DNA of 64,000 nt, from assembly GCA_027307335.1 (NCBI GenBank), contig DAHUXD010000050.1:1-64000 (forward strand), read 5' to 3'. The position numbers and the translations under genes are program-made. The notes under the pieces were generated by a model. The model ran no database searches and had not been told where the DNA came from. It saw nothing but the letters and a program-made list of their open reading frames with translations. Positions 1 to 8,609 of the stretch are shown in pieces (positions within the stretch are counted from its first letter, which is position 1; each line of letters begins with the position of its first letter). This DNA comes from Acidobacteriota bacterium (GTDB taxonomy: Bacteria > Acidobacteriota > Thermoanaerobaculia > UBA5066 > Gp7-AA6).

Positions 1-204
1 ATTGAGTGAGGAAGCGGCCCGGGCCTCCTGCTCGAAGCGCTCGCGGCGTCCGGCGTCGGCGGCCACGTCTCCCGGAAGGACCTTGACCGCCACCTCACGG
101 CCCAGGCGCGGATCCTTCGCCCGGTACACCTCCCCCATCCCGCCTGCACCCAAGAGGGCGAGCACTTCGTAGGGACCGACATGCGTCCCGACGCTAAGCG
201 GCAC
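1..204 (-). CDS. Ser/Thr protein kinase, N-terminal fragment (cut by window edge)
   Basis: On the minus strand 68 codons run from a GTG start at 204 off the left edge of the window with no stop. They encode the first part of a Hanks-type kinase domain. A glycine-rich nucleotide-binding loop ([11 protein letters not shown], about residues 19-29) is followed by the ATP-anchoring lysine in the AVKVLP segment near residue 41. Only the N-lobe is visible, so the rest of the protein is unknown. There is no clear Shine-Dalgarno sequence before the GTG. The gene diverges from the kinase at 728. Kinases of this type with C-terminal TPR or beta-propeller domains are common in Acidobacteriota. Confidence 0.85.
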   Translation of the reverse strand, partial: MPLSVGTHVGPYEVLALLGAGGMGEVYRAKDPRLGREVAVKVLPGDVAADAGRRERFEQEARAASSLN

Positions 205-727
205 GGCTCAAAAAGCTAGGACACGATCTTCGGCCGCTCGCAAGATCCAGTTGGATCACGGAGCGGGGTTCGCAGGCAGCTAAACGAGGCCAAAGAAGGT
301 TCGGGCCCCGGCCTCTATCCGCAGAGCTCCTGCGGGGCGAACTGCGCGCCAGCAATGCTTGCGTGACCTACCGTCGTTGGTCTGCGAACGCTGAGTCGCG
401 GGCGTCTTACGAGCTACGCCACCCTTCCCTCAATCAGACTGATTCGTTCACATCATTGACACTCCGACGGCCGTCACATATCGACAACTTCGAGAGCTTC
501 AGGTGCGCACCCCTAAGCGCTGCCGTGCCGTTAACTGGCCGGTGTGGTCCAGTGGTTTTCGGGTCTTGCCTCGAGTACTTCTCGATCTCGCGTCGTCCCG
601 AGACGGCCAGCTTCGCGTCGCGCCGGCAGTGGCTCTCGACCCTCCCTTGGCAAGATTGAGATGCGAACATGATCATCCGAATTCTCGGGATCTTGGTGCT
701 CCGATTTGAATAAGAAAGGATCCATGG
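205..727. other. 523-bp divergent intergenic region between two kinase genes
   Basis: I see no convincing gene here. The open frames at 363-659 and 434-1039 show no family similarity and the second is antisense to the kinase start. The base composition is visibly less GC-rich than most of the window. It must hold the promoters of both kinases. A perfect TTGACA lies at 456-461. A purine-rich AAGAAAGGA just before 728 is a good ribosome-binding site for the rightward kinase. Confidence 0.5.
456..484 (+). promoter_or_regulatory. Possible sigma70-type promoter for the 728 kinase
   Basis: TTGACA at 456-461 is followed after 17 bases by TATCGA at 479-484, a weak -10 match. It would give a 5' leader of about 235 bases. 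This is a pattern match only. Confidence 0.22.
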
Positions 728-3436
728 ATGGCGCGTCCCGCGGATTCCCAAATTGACGCCCACGAGTCGCGTCCTCAGGTCCGGGGCGACGAAGGCGACC
801 TCGTCGGAAGCCGGTTCGGGCACCTGCGCGTCGTCGGTTTGCTCGGGAGAGGTGGAATGGGGTCCGTCTACCTCGGCTACGACGACAAGCTCCAGCGCCA
901 TGTTGCCCTGAAGGCAATCAGCGCGGCGCGTCTCGACCCGGAGGGAAAAGCACGGTTTCTGCGCGAGGCGCGTGTTCTCTCGCAGCTGAAGCATCCGAAC
1001 ATCTGCGAGATCCATGATTACCTCGAGACGCCGGAGCACGACTTCCTTGTCCTGGAACTGATCGAGGGCCGGACGCTAACGGAGGTCATCGCGGAGCGTC
1101 CGGACCGCGCCATGAGGATGCGCATCGCCGAGCAGATCGTTGGCGTCCTGGCGGCCGTGCACGCAAAAGGAGTCGTCCACCGAGACCTGAAACCATCAAA
1201 CGTGATGGTCACCGCCCGTGGGGCCGTGAAGGTTCTGGACTTTGGTCTCGCCCGAACTCTTGTGGGGACCTCCACCACCCTGGAGCTGCCCCCTCCGGCC
1301 GATGGGCAGAGGGTCCTGGAGAGTGCGACATCTTCAGGCGAAGAGAGCCGGGACGGGCCGGTGGTCTCCGTCTTCAGTAATGTCACGGCCGCTCCTGACG
1401 GGGGCTCGAGTGTGACCCGGATCGGCACTGTGCTCGGAACACTGGGTTACATGAGCCCGGAGCAAGCCCGAGGCGCGCCGGCCACTACAGCGAGCGACAT
1501 CTACTCTTGCGGCCTCCTCCTCCAGGAGCTCTTCACCGGCAAGCCTCCATTCGAGTCGGGCCTTACACCGATGGAGCAGGTCAGGCGCGCCCAGAATGCC
1601 GAGAGCCTTCCTATCGGAGGACTCGACTCCGAGCTGACCGCGCTCATCAACAGGCTTAAGGCCCTAGAGCCGGGCGTGCGGCCCTCAGCGCTCGACACGG
1701 CCGAGCGCCTGCAGTGGATCCGGGAGACACCTGGCAGGCGCCTCAAGAAGATCGCCGCCGCGACAGCAGTCGGTCTCGTCGCTCTAATCGCGGTCGGCGC
1801 CACGTACCAGGCGTACCGGATCCGTCAGGAGGCTAGCCGCGCGAATCGGGAGGCGGCGACCGCGCAGCGAGTTTCCGGGTTCCTCATCAACCTGTTTGAG
1901 ATCTCCGAACCTGGAGAGAGTCGCGGCAGCAGCGTGACAGCACGTGAGTTGCTCGACAAGGCGGCTCGGGAGATCGAGGGAGGGCTGAAAGAGGAGCCCC
2001 TCGTCAAGGGGACCTTTCTTCAGACGATGTCAAGCGTCTATACGGAGCTCGGCCTCTACCAGCAGGCTCTCGACCTAGGCGCAAAAGGTCTCGACCAGCT
2101 CCGCTCCGTCTCGCCCCCCGACGAGGCGGCGATCGGCAGGTCTCTCGTCCAACTCGCTGACATCCATCGTCGGCTTGGCCAGTTCGAAAAGGCTAAACCG
2201 CTCTACCACCAGGCCCTCGCCGTTCAGGAGAAGACCCTCGGTCCCGATCACCCTGACGTCGGGAGAACGCTCGACAGCTTCGGCCTCTACGAGCAGGATA
2301 TGGGGAAGTTCGACCGGGCCGAGCCCCTTCACAAGAGAGCACTCTCGATCTTCGAGCGGACTTCCGGTCCCCGGAGCCGTGACGTCGCCTCCAGCATGAC
2401 GAATCTCGCGATCGTCTACAAATCGCTCGGGAAATACGAGCAAGCCGCGGATCTCCAGCGCCGTGCGCTCGACATACAGCAGACCCTTCTCGGTCCCGAT
2501 CATCCCGAGGTCAGTACCAGTCTGAACAATCTCGCCGTCATCGACTACGAGATGTTGAAGTACGACGAGGCAGATGAGCTCTTCAGGCGCGTACTCGCGA
2601 GGCGCGAGAAGACGCTCGGCCCGAACCATGCCGACGTGGCAGAGGCACTGAATAACCTGGCGAATGTCGCGCAGGCCCGGGGTGACTTCAGGGGCGCCGA
2701 ATCATTGCTTCGTCGGTCGGCTGAAGTCTGGGCAACAGCTGTCGGACCCGATTCTCCGGATCTTCTCATTGCCCAGGCAAACCTGGCGACGGTATACCGC
2801 GATCTCGGCCGCTACGGCGAGGCAGAGACGCTTCTTCGCCAGACGCTCGCGGTCAACCGGAAGACTTTTGGATACGACCAGCTCAGTGTTGCCACGGACT
2901 GCCATCGGCTCGCCGTCGTACTTCAGGACCAGGGTCGCGCCTCCGAAGCGGATCCTCTGGAGCGGCATGCGGTCGAGGTGTTCGAGAAGACGCTCGGACC
3001 AGAGCATGCGAGCGTGGCGATCCTGATGATGAACCTCGCGGACATATCCCGGGTCGAGGGCCGGCCGTCAGATGCGGAGTCGCTCTACCGACGGGCTCTC
3101 TCGATCTCCGAGAAGGCGCTCGGCCTCGAGAATGCCGACATCGCGGATCTGCGTCTCCGGCTTGCAGCGCTCTGTCAAGACCTCGGCAGAAACGATGAGG
3201 CTACTTCCTATCTTGCACGCGCCCTCGAGATCTCGTCGAAGGCGACTGCTCGGGGCGACAAGTCGCCTTATGTCCTTGTCCGACAGGCGACCGCTCTCAT
3301 TCTCCTCGGCCGCAGCGCCGAAGCACGCCCGATCGCCGAGCGCGTCTTCGCCACAGGATACCGTCGCCGCCCCTTCCTCGAACTGTGCAAGAAGAAAGGC
3401 ATCGCACCGCCGCCCGCGGCAAGATCCGCGACGTGA
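728..3436 (+). CDS. Transmembrane Ser/Thr protein kinase with TPR sensor domain
   Basis: 902 aa. The N-terminal kinase domain (about 30-320) has the glycine loop (GRGGMGSVYLG), VALK lysine, the catalytic HRDLKPSN loop near residue 150, the DFG motif and a MSPEQ segment near 240. One transmembrane helix follows at about 342-362. The rest, about 380-880, is tetratricopeptide repeats of the kinesin-light-chain type (recurring ALxIxEKxLGPDHPDV). The TPRs should be outside the cytoplasm or scaffold partners. The stretch between DFG and MSPEQ is about 70 residues, much longer than usual and rich in Ser/Thr. The ATG at 728 is chosen because AAGAAAGGA sits 7-8 bases upstream; an ATG at 724 is out of frame. 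The gene diverges from another kinase. Confidence 0.93.
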   Translation: MARPADSQIDAHESRPQVRGDEGDLVGSRFGHLRVVGLLGRGGMGSVYLGYDDKLQRHVALKAISAARLDPEGKARFLREARVLSQLKHPNICEIHDYLETPEHDFLVLELIEGRTLTEVIAERPDRAMRMRIAEQIVGVLAAVHAKGVVHRDLKPSNVMVTARGAVKVLDFGLARTLVGTSTTLELPPPADGQRVLESATSSGEESRDGPVVSVFSNVTAAPDGGSSVTRIGTVLGTLGYMSPEQARGAPATTASDIYSCGLLLQELFTGKPPFESGLTPMEQVRRAQNAESLPIGGLDSELTALINRLKALEPGVRPSALDTAERLQWIRETPGRRLKKIAAATAVGLVALIAVGATYQAYRIRQEASRANREAATAQRVSGFLINLFEISEPGESRGSSVTARELLDKAAREIEGGLKEEPLVKGTFLQTMSSVYTELGLYQQALDLGAKGLDQLRSVSPPDEAAIGRSLVQLADIHRRLGQFEKAKPLYHQALAVQEKTLGPDHPDVGRTLDSFGLYEQDMGKFDRAEPLHKRALSIFERTSGPRSRDVASSMTNLAIVYKSLGKYEQAADLQRRALDIQQTLLGPDHPEVSTSLNNLAVIDYEMLKYDEADELFRRVLARREKTLGPNHADVAEALNNLANVAQARGDFRGAESLLRRSAEVWATAVGPDSPDLLIAQANLATVYRDLGRYGEAETLLRQTLAVNRKTFGYDQLSVATDCHRLAVVLQDQGRASEADPLERHAVEVFEKTLGPEHASVAILMMNLADISRVEGRPSDAESLYRRALSISEKALGLENADIADLRLRLAALCQDLGRNDEATSYLARALEISSKATARGDKSPYVLVRQATALILLGRSAEARPIAERVFATGYRRRPFLELCKKKGIAPPPAARSAT

Positions 3437-3470
3437 AATGAAAAGGGGCCAAGCATTACCGCCTGGCCCC
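3436..3470 (-). terminator. Rho-independent terminator of the initiator tRNA
   Basis: A perfect 7-bp stem (3445-3451 with 3464-3470, GGGGCCA/TGGCCCC) is followed on the minus strand by TTTTCATTT. It lies 12 bases beyond the tRNA 3' end and also at the stop codon of the kinase gene on the other strand. Confidence 0.7.
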
Positions 3471-3481
3471 CTAAATCGACT

Positions 3482-3558
<77 letters not shown>

Positions 3559-3571
3559 GCAGAGGGCGCAC

Positions 3572-3598
3572 CTTATCGGAGACGAATAGCCCCGTCAA
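3572..3598 (-). promoter_or_regulatory. Promoter of the initiator tRNA
   Basis: On the minus strand TTGACG (3593-3598) is followed after 15 bases by GATAAG (3572-3577), or after 17 bases by TAAGGT. The -10 lies 13 bases before the tRNA 5' end, as expected for a tRNA promoter. Confidence 0.45.
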
Positions 3599-3613
3599 GT
3601 CGCGCCGCGGCGG

Positions 3614-4924
3614 TCATTTGGACGGTGGCGCCAGGGTCGCGAGGCGCTCCTTGCTGATCTTCAGAACGACGCCGGCGTTGCGGTCGGCGACCTCGCTGAT
3701 GCGGTACTCCGCGGCCGTTCCCAGGACCTGCGCGACCTCCGCCGGCGTGAGCTTGTAGCGGTCGGAAAGCCATGCCGCCATGTTCGAGGTCGCGGACTTG
3801 AACGCGCCGTCGATCGAGCCGTCGAGGCCCATCGCCATGATGTGGGTGGCGTTCTCCATCCGCGGCGGCCCACCGCCGCCCGGACCCGGAACCACGTCGA
3901 CGGTGAGCTCGACGTCCATCGAGGTCTCGAGCGCGTCGCCGGTGAGCTCGCCGTCACCCTGGACGGCGTGCCCGTCTCCCACGTAGAGCAGCGCGCCGGG
4001 CACGTTGACCCGCAGGTAGAGAGTCGCGCCCTCGACGATCTCGTTGAAGTCCATGTTCCCGCCGTACCGGCCCGAGTCTCCGGTTCCGGGGGGAGCCTGC
4101 GCCGGCGGCGGTGCGACGGCGACGCAGCCGAGCATCGGGCGGACCGGCACGGAATAGCGCGCGAGGTGCTCGGACGGCTTCTCCGGAGTCGCGACGCCCT
4201 TCTGGACGTCGAGGCGCCAGCGGACCTGGTTGCCGCCCTCTTTCATCTTCACCGCCAGATCGGAGTCGAGCCCGCGGTCGACGATCCCGTCGTCGCTGAT
4301 CGCCCAGTCGCGGTTCAAACGCAGCTTCGTGATCTTCACGACCAGCGTGTCGCCCGGCGCGGCGCCCTCGACGGAAAACGGCCCCGTCTGTGGGTTCCCG
4401 CCGCGGACCCGATGCGTCCCCTTCTCGTCCGTGCCGCCCGCGTCGACCGTCGTCGTGTGGACCGTGTCGCCGGGAGCGATCGTCAGGACCGCCGGAATCG
4501 CCGGCGAGAACTGCCGATGGAACGTCGTCGGCACGAAGTCGTGGCGGCGCGGCGGTCTCGTCGGCCGCAGCGGCGCCGGCTGCGCCGTGAAGGGCTGCGT
4601 CTCGGGATGCGTCGGGTCGTTGCTGAAGGCGATCGTGATCGATCCCTTCAGAGCGCCGCCCTCGAGCCGGGCCGTCGCTTCCTCCCAGCCTCCCTGCTCG
4701 TCTTTCGCCCGGAACCGGATCTCGCTTCCCGAGACGGTTCCCTCGAGCTTGTCGCCGCCGAAGTCGCCGGTGAGCTTGTCTCCCTGCTGCACGAGGGTCA
4801 TGACGTAGTAGGACGGGACGCCGAAGGATTCCAGGGTGACGACCCACCGCCCGGCGATCGGTGGGGCTTCGGCCAGCAGGACACCCGAGCCGAGGCATAG
4901 CAGAGCAACGATCAGCCGACGCAT
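3614..4924 (-). CDS. Secreted acetamidase/formamidase (FmdA/AmdA) family protein
   Basis: 436 aa from an ATG at 4924 that has AGGAGG six bases upstream; the open frame extends 16 codons further but without a better site. A signal peptide covers about residues 1-20 (MRRLIVALLCLG...LLAEA). Residues about 20-115 form a small beta-rich domain (GRWVVTLES...GDFGGDKLEGTV), seen in other Acidobacteriota proteins. The rest matches the acetamidase/formamidase fold: PGDTVHTTTVDAGG, GPFSVEGAAPGDTLVV, GNMDFNEIVEGATLYL, VGDGHAVQGDGEL, MDVELTV. Family members hydrolyse short amides to ammonia and the acid. Here the enzyme is probably periplasmic. It lies alone, with 93 bases to the binding-protein gene end. 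Confidence 0.85.
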   Translation of the reverse strand: MRRLIVALLCLGSGVLLAEAPPIAGRWVVTLESFGVPSYYVMTLVQQGDKLTGDFGGDKLEGTVSGSEIRFRAKDEQGGWEEATARLEGGALKGSITIAFSNDPTHPETQPFTAQPAPLRPTRPPRRHDFVPTTFHRQFSPAIPAVLTIAPGDTVHTTTVDAGGTDEKGTHRVRGGNPQTGPFSVEGAAPGDTLVVKITKLRLNRDWAISDDGIVDRGLDSDLAVKMKEGGNQVRWRLDVQKGVATPEKPSEHLARYSVPVRPMLGCVAVAPPPAQAPPGTGDSGRYGGNMDFNEIVEGATLYLRVNVPGALLYVGDGHAVQGDGELTGDALETSMDVELTVDVVPGPGGGGPPRMENATHIMAMGLDGSIDGAFKSATSNMAAWLSDRYKLTPAEVAQVLGTAAEYRISEVADRNAGVVLKISKERLATLAPPSK

Positions 4925-5017
4925 TGGTCCTCCTCGTCCGTCGCCGGACGCGACACGTTCGCCGTACAACATGACGTCGTCCCACGGCGAAGGTTCCGCG
5001 CCGAGGAGCGAGCGCGG

Positions 5018-5947
5018 CTACTTGCCCGCCGCCGCCAGCGCGTTTTCCTTCGTGATCATCAGCGTCGGCAGCACGATCTTGTGCGGCACCTTCTCCCCCT
5101 TGAAGATGCGCTCCGCCGCGTCCACCGCCTCGCGCCCGCCCGTCGGGTAGACGAAGGTGGCCGACAGCTTCCCGTCCGCCACCGCCTGGCGGCCTCCGTC
5201 GAGACCCGGCAGCCCGTCGATGCCGACGAACTTCATCTCGCCGTCGCGGCCCTTCGCCTTCGCCGCGAGGTAGGCGCCGATCGCCATCGGGTCGTTGTGC
5301 GCGTACACGAGGTCGATGTGGTCGTGGGCGGCGAGCGCCGACTCCATCTGCGCCATCGCCTCCTCGCGGAGCCAGTTCGCGACCGGATCGTGGACGATCC
5401 GGATGCCGGGGTACGCCGCGATCGCCTCGCGGAACCCGCTGCTGCGGTCCTGCGCCGGCGGCGAGCCGGGCAGGCCCTTGATCTCGACGATGTCGCCCTT
5501 CCCGTTCAGGATCTTCGCGACGTAGGCGCCGGCGGCCATGCCGATCTGCTTGTTGTCGGCGCCGATGAAGGTCGTGTACGTGTCTCCCTCGATCGCGCGA
5601 TCGAGCACGATCACGGGGATTCCGGACTCGAACGCCTTCTTGACGATCGGCGTCAGCGGCTTCGCCTCGTTCGGCGAGATCATCAGCAGGTCGATCTTCT
5701 GGCGGAGGAAGTTCTCGACGTCGGCGACCTGCTTGGCGTTGTCCTGCTGCGCGTCCGCGAAGGCGACCTCGAGGTCGGGAAAGTCCTTCGCTCGCGCGGC
5801 GACCTCGGCGTTCATCGCGACGCGCCAGGGCTCGCCGAGGTTGCACTGCGAGAAGCCGATGAGGTGCTTCGCGGACTTCGCCTTGCCGCAGCCGATCGGC
5901 GCGAGCGCGAGCGCCAGCGCTGCGGCGACGATCGTCAGCCGCCGCAT
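5018..5947 (-). CDS. Sugar ABC transporter substrate-binding protein (CUT2/ribose type)
   Basis: 309 aa periplasmic binding protein of the ribose/galactose (Peripla_BP_4) type. The N-terminus has a hydrophobic leader ending in a cysteine (LAPIGC), so it is probably a lipoprotein. Family landmarks are an early IGFSQCNLGEPWR strand, ISPNEAKPLTPIV, IPVIVLDRAI, a KGLPGSPPAQDRSSGF ligand-pocket segment, and VYAHNDPMAIGAYLAA. The ATG at 5947 is used; the frame is open further but upstream codons overlap the permease gene. It is the last gene of the sugar operon, 4 bases after the ATPase-permease stop. The sequence resembles the arabinose/galactofuranose-binding branch, but the ligand cannot be read from sequence. 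Confidence 0.9.
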   Translation of the reverse strand: MRRLTIVAAALALALAPIGCGKAKSAKHLIGFSQCNLGEPWRVAMNAEVAARAKDFPDLEVAFADAQQDNAKQVADVENFLRQKIDLLMISPNEAKPLTPIVKKAFESGIPVIVLDRAIEGDTYTTFIGADNKQIGMAAGAYVAKILNGKGDIVEIKGLPGSPPAQDRSSGFREAIAAYPGIRIVHDPVANWLREEAMAQMESALAAHDHIDLVYAHNDPMAIGAYLAAKAKGRDGEMKFVGIDGLPGLDGGRQAVADGKLSATFVYPTGGREAVDAAERIFKGEKVPHKIVLPTLMITKENALAAAGK

Positions 5948-5951
5948 CGCC

Positions 5952-8609
5952 CTACCGCCGCCGCCGCTGGAGCCAGACCGCGCCGAGGATGATGACGCCC
6001 TTGAGGATGAGCTGCAGGTTCGCATCGACATTGTTCAACCCCATGATGTTGTTGATGACTCCGATCGTCAGCACGCCGACGAGGGTGCCGCCGACCGTTC
6101 CGACGCCGCCCGAGAGGCTCGTCCCTCCGATGACCACGGCGGCGATCGCATCGAGCTCGTACGCGACGCCGTCGTTCGGATTCCCCTGCTCGAGCTGCGC
6201 GCAGTGAACGAAGCCGGCGAGCGCGGCGAGGGCCGCCGCGATCCCGTAGACCGACGCCTTGTGCCAGGCGACGCGGATGCCCGAGAGCCGAGCCGCCGTT
6301 TCGTTGTCGCCGATGGCGTAGAGATAGCGGCCCGCGGTCGTGCGCGACAGGTACACGTGCATGGCCGCGACCGAAGCGAGGAACAGCACCGCCGGCACGG
6401 GCACGTACGGCACGATGACGCCCGCGATCGCCCGCATCGACTCCGGCGCGGCGCCCGGACCGAACCCGAGGGGGATCGCCGTGCCGCCGCTGACGTACCG
6501 CGCCACGCCGCGCGCGGCGCTCATGGTGGCGAGCGTGGCGATGAAGGGCTGGAGCTTCAGGCGCGACACCGCGAGCCCGTTCACCGCGCCGCAGGCGAGA
6601 CCCGCGCCGATCACGAGCGCGAGGGCGACGCCGAAGGAGAGCCCGGCGCGCATGAACGCCCACGCCGTCAGCGTGGCCGCGAGCGCGAGCACCGACCCGA
6701 CCGAGAGATCGATGCCTCCGGACACGACGACCGCCGTCATCCCGACCGCCAGGATCCCCTTCTCCGCCACCTGGCGGAGGATGTCGGTGAGGTTCCCGAT
6801 GCCGAGGAAGACCGGCCGGCCGCCGCGCACCGGCGAGAAGACGATCGAGAGCGCGATCACCCCGGCGAGGCCGAGCAGGCTCGTCAGCCGAGCGAGGCGG
6901 CTCCGCCGCGAGGGAGCGGCCGGGGGAGGTGGCGGATGGTGTCCCCTCACCCCTGCCCCCTCTCCCGGAGGGAGAGGGGTGTCGTTTCCCGGCATGCCCG
7001 CGGCCGCCGCGAGCACGCGCTCCTCCGTCGCCTCGTCGTGCGCGAGCTCCGTCGCCACGCGTCCCTCGCGAAAGACGACGATGCGATGGCACTGCGTGAG
7101 GATCTCCGACATCTCGGACGAGCACAGCACGATGCCGAACCCCTCGGCCGACAGGCGCCGCAGCAGCGCGTAGATCTCGGCGCGCGCCGCGAGATCGATG
7201 CCGCGCGTGGGCTCGTCGAGGAGGAGCACCGACGGCGAGGCGAAGAGACACCGCGCGAGCAGCGCCTTCTGCTGGTTGCCGCCGGAGAGGGTCGCGATCG
7301 GCGTCGTGGGCGACGCGGCGCGGACACCCGTCTCCCGCAGGCCCTTCTCCGCCGCGGCGCGCGCCCTCCCGCGGTCGATCCAGCCCGCGCGGCCGAGCTT
7401 CTCGAGCGCGCCGATGACGACGTTCTCGCCCACGCCCATGTCGGGGAAGATCGCCTGCGCCTTGCGCTCCTCGGGCAGCAGCACGAGCCCGGCGCGCCGC
7501 GCGCCCGCCGGCGTGGACGGCCGGTACTCGCGGCCGGCCAGCCGCACGGTTCCGCTCACGCCTTTCTCGATCGCGCCGGCGAGCGCGAGGAGGAAGTCGG
7601 TGCGGCCCGCGCCGATCAGCCCCGCGAGACCGACGATCTCGCCGCGCCGGACCGACAGCGAAACGTCGCGCACGCGGAAGCCGCTGGGCCTCTCCGGATC
7701 GGCGACCGACAGGCTCTCGACGCGGAGGACCTCCTCCGCGCCGGCGGCGAGGGGCTCGAGCGCGACGTCCGGGATCGCTCGACCGACCATGAGCCGCACC
7801 ATCTCCGCCTCGTCGAGGCCGGCGGCCTCCCGCGTCTGGACGAGGCGCCCGTCGCGGAGCACGGTCACTCGATCCGCGAGGCGGCGGACCTCCTCCAGCT
7901 TGTGCGAGATGTACACGACCGCGACGCCGCGCTCCGCGAGCCGCCGGATCAGGCGCTCGAGGCGCGCCGCCTCCTCGGCGCCGAGCGCGGCGGTCGGCTC
8001 GTCCATGATGATCAGGCGCGCGTCGAGCGACAGGGCCCGTGCGATCGCGACGAGCTGCCGCTGTCCGGACTCGAGGTGCTCGACGGCCTCTCCGGCCGGC
8101 ACGTGCGTCTCGCCGAGCGCCGACAGCGCCTCCGTCGCGCGCGCCGCCAGCGTCCGCGCGTCCACCAGGCCCGCGCCGGTCGTCGGCTCGCGCCCGAGGA
8201 AGATGTTCTCGGCGGCCGAGAGCGGCTCGACGAGCTGCAGCTCCTGCGGGATGACGGCGATGCCGCGGGCGATCGCCTCGCGCGGATCGGCCATGCGGCG
8301 CAAGACGCCGCCGAGGCGCACCTCGCCCGCGTAGTCCGGGATCTCTCCCGCGAGGATGCGCACGAGCGTCGATTTTCCGGCGCCGTTCTCGCCGATCAGC
8401 GCGTGCACCTCGCCGGCCATGACGTCGAAGTCGACGCCGTCGAGCGCGCGGACGCCGGGGAACTCCATGGAGATGCCGCGGGCGGAGAGGAGCGGGGCGC
8501 CATCACGCCCCTCACCTTGTCCCTCTCCCGGAGGGAGAGGGGACCCGATTCGACCCCCTCTCCCGTCGGGAGAGGGTTGGGGCGAGGGGGGCGGTTGCGC
8601 CGGGCTCAC
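5952..8609 (-). CDS. Sugar ABC transporter: RbsA-type ATPase fused to RbsC-type permease
   Basis: 885 aa if started at the GTG at 8609, which overlaps the araB stop (GTGA). Two ABC domains follow each other: Walker A GENGAGKST, signature ESGQRQ and DEPTAAL in the first; degenerate GLIGAGRT, LSGGNQQ and DEPTRGID in the second, as usual in RbsA/MglA proteins. No stop follows the second domain. Instead about 35 Pro/Gly-rich residues (539-573), part of them encoded by a palindromic repeat, lead into a complete membrane permease (about 574-885) with the family segments GGIDLSVGS and FIATLATMSAARG. The usual state is two separate genes. The first 47 residues are also repeat-encoded; an ATG at 8468 is possible but would cut the first beta-strand. 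Confidence 0.85.
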   Translation of the reverse strand: MSPAQPPPSPQPSPDGRGGRIGSPLPPGEGQGEGRDGAPLLSARGISMEFPGVRALDGVDFDVMAGEVHALIGENGAGKSTLVRILAGEIPDYAGEVRLGGVLRRMADPREAIARGIAVIPQELQLVEPLSAAENIFLGREPTTGAGLVDARTLAARATEALSALGETHVPAGEAVEHLESGQRQLVAIARALSLDARLIIMDEPTAALGAEEAARLERLIRRLAERGVAVVYISHKLEEVRRLADRVTVLRDGRLVQTREAAGLDEAEMVRLMVGRAIPDVALEPLAAGAEEVLRVESLSVADPERPSGFRVRDVSLSVRRGEIVGLAGLIGAGRTDFLLALAGAIEKGVSGTVRLAGREYRPSTPAGARRAGLVLLPEERKAQAIFPDMGVGENVVIGALEKLGRAGWIDRGRARAAAEKGLRETGVRAASPTTPIATLSGGNQQKALLARCLFASPSVLLLDEPTRGIDLAARAEIYALLRRLSAEGFGIVLCSSEMSEILTQCHRIVVFREGRVATELAHDEATEERVLAAAAGMPGNDTPLPPGEGAGVRGHHPPPPPAAPSRRSRLARLTSLLGLAGVIALSIVFSPVRGGRPVFLGIGNLTDILRQVAEKGILAVGMTAVVVSGGIDLSVGSVLALAATLTAWAFMRAGLSFGVALALVIGAGLACGAVNGLAVSRLKLQPFIATLATMSAARGVARYVSGGTAIPLGFGPGAAPESMRAIAGVIVPYVPVPAVLFLASVAAMHVYLSRTTAGRYLYAIGDNETAARLSGIRVAWHKASVYGIAAALAALAGFVHCAQLEQGNPNDGVAYELDAIAAVVIGGTSLSGGVGTVGGTLVGVLTIGVINNIMGLNNVDANLQLILKGVIILGAVWLQRRRR
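6943..6979. repeat. GGGAGAGGG palindromic repeat, copy A (inside the ATPase-permease gene)
   Basis: CCCCTCACC followed by a CTCTCCC/GGGAGAG hairpin. It lies in frame inside the ABC gene and encodes PLPPGEGAGVRG on the minus strand, in the linker between ATPase and permease. Same family as the copies at 8508, 8554, 17625, 20281 and, less well conserved, 58075. Confidence 0.85.
8508..8542. repeat. GGGAGAGGG palindromic repeat, copy B
   Basis: Same orientation as copy A (CCCCTCACC, then the CTCTCCC/GGGAGAG hairpin). It encodes PLPPGEGQGEG in the N-terminal extension of the ABC ATPase. It faces copy C head to head, making an 83-bp compound inverted repeat at 8508-8590. Confidence 0.85.
8554..8590. 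repeat. GGGAGAGGG palindromic repeat, copy C
   Basis: Opposite orientation to copy B: CCCTCTCCCG/CGGGAGAGGG hairpin followed by GGCGAGGGG. It encodes PSPQPSPDGRGG in the ATPase N-terminal extension. A further half-match (CACCCTCTCCC, 8607-8617) overlaps the last codons of the ribulokinase gene. Confidence 0.85.
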
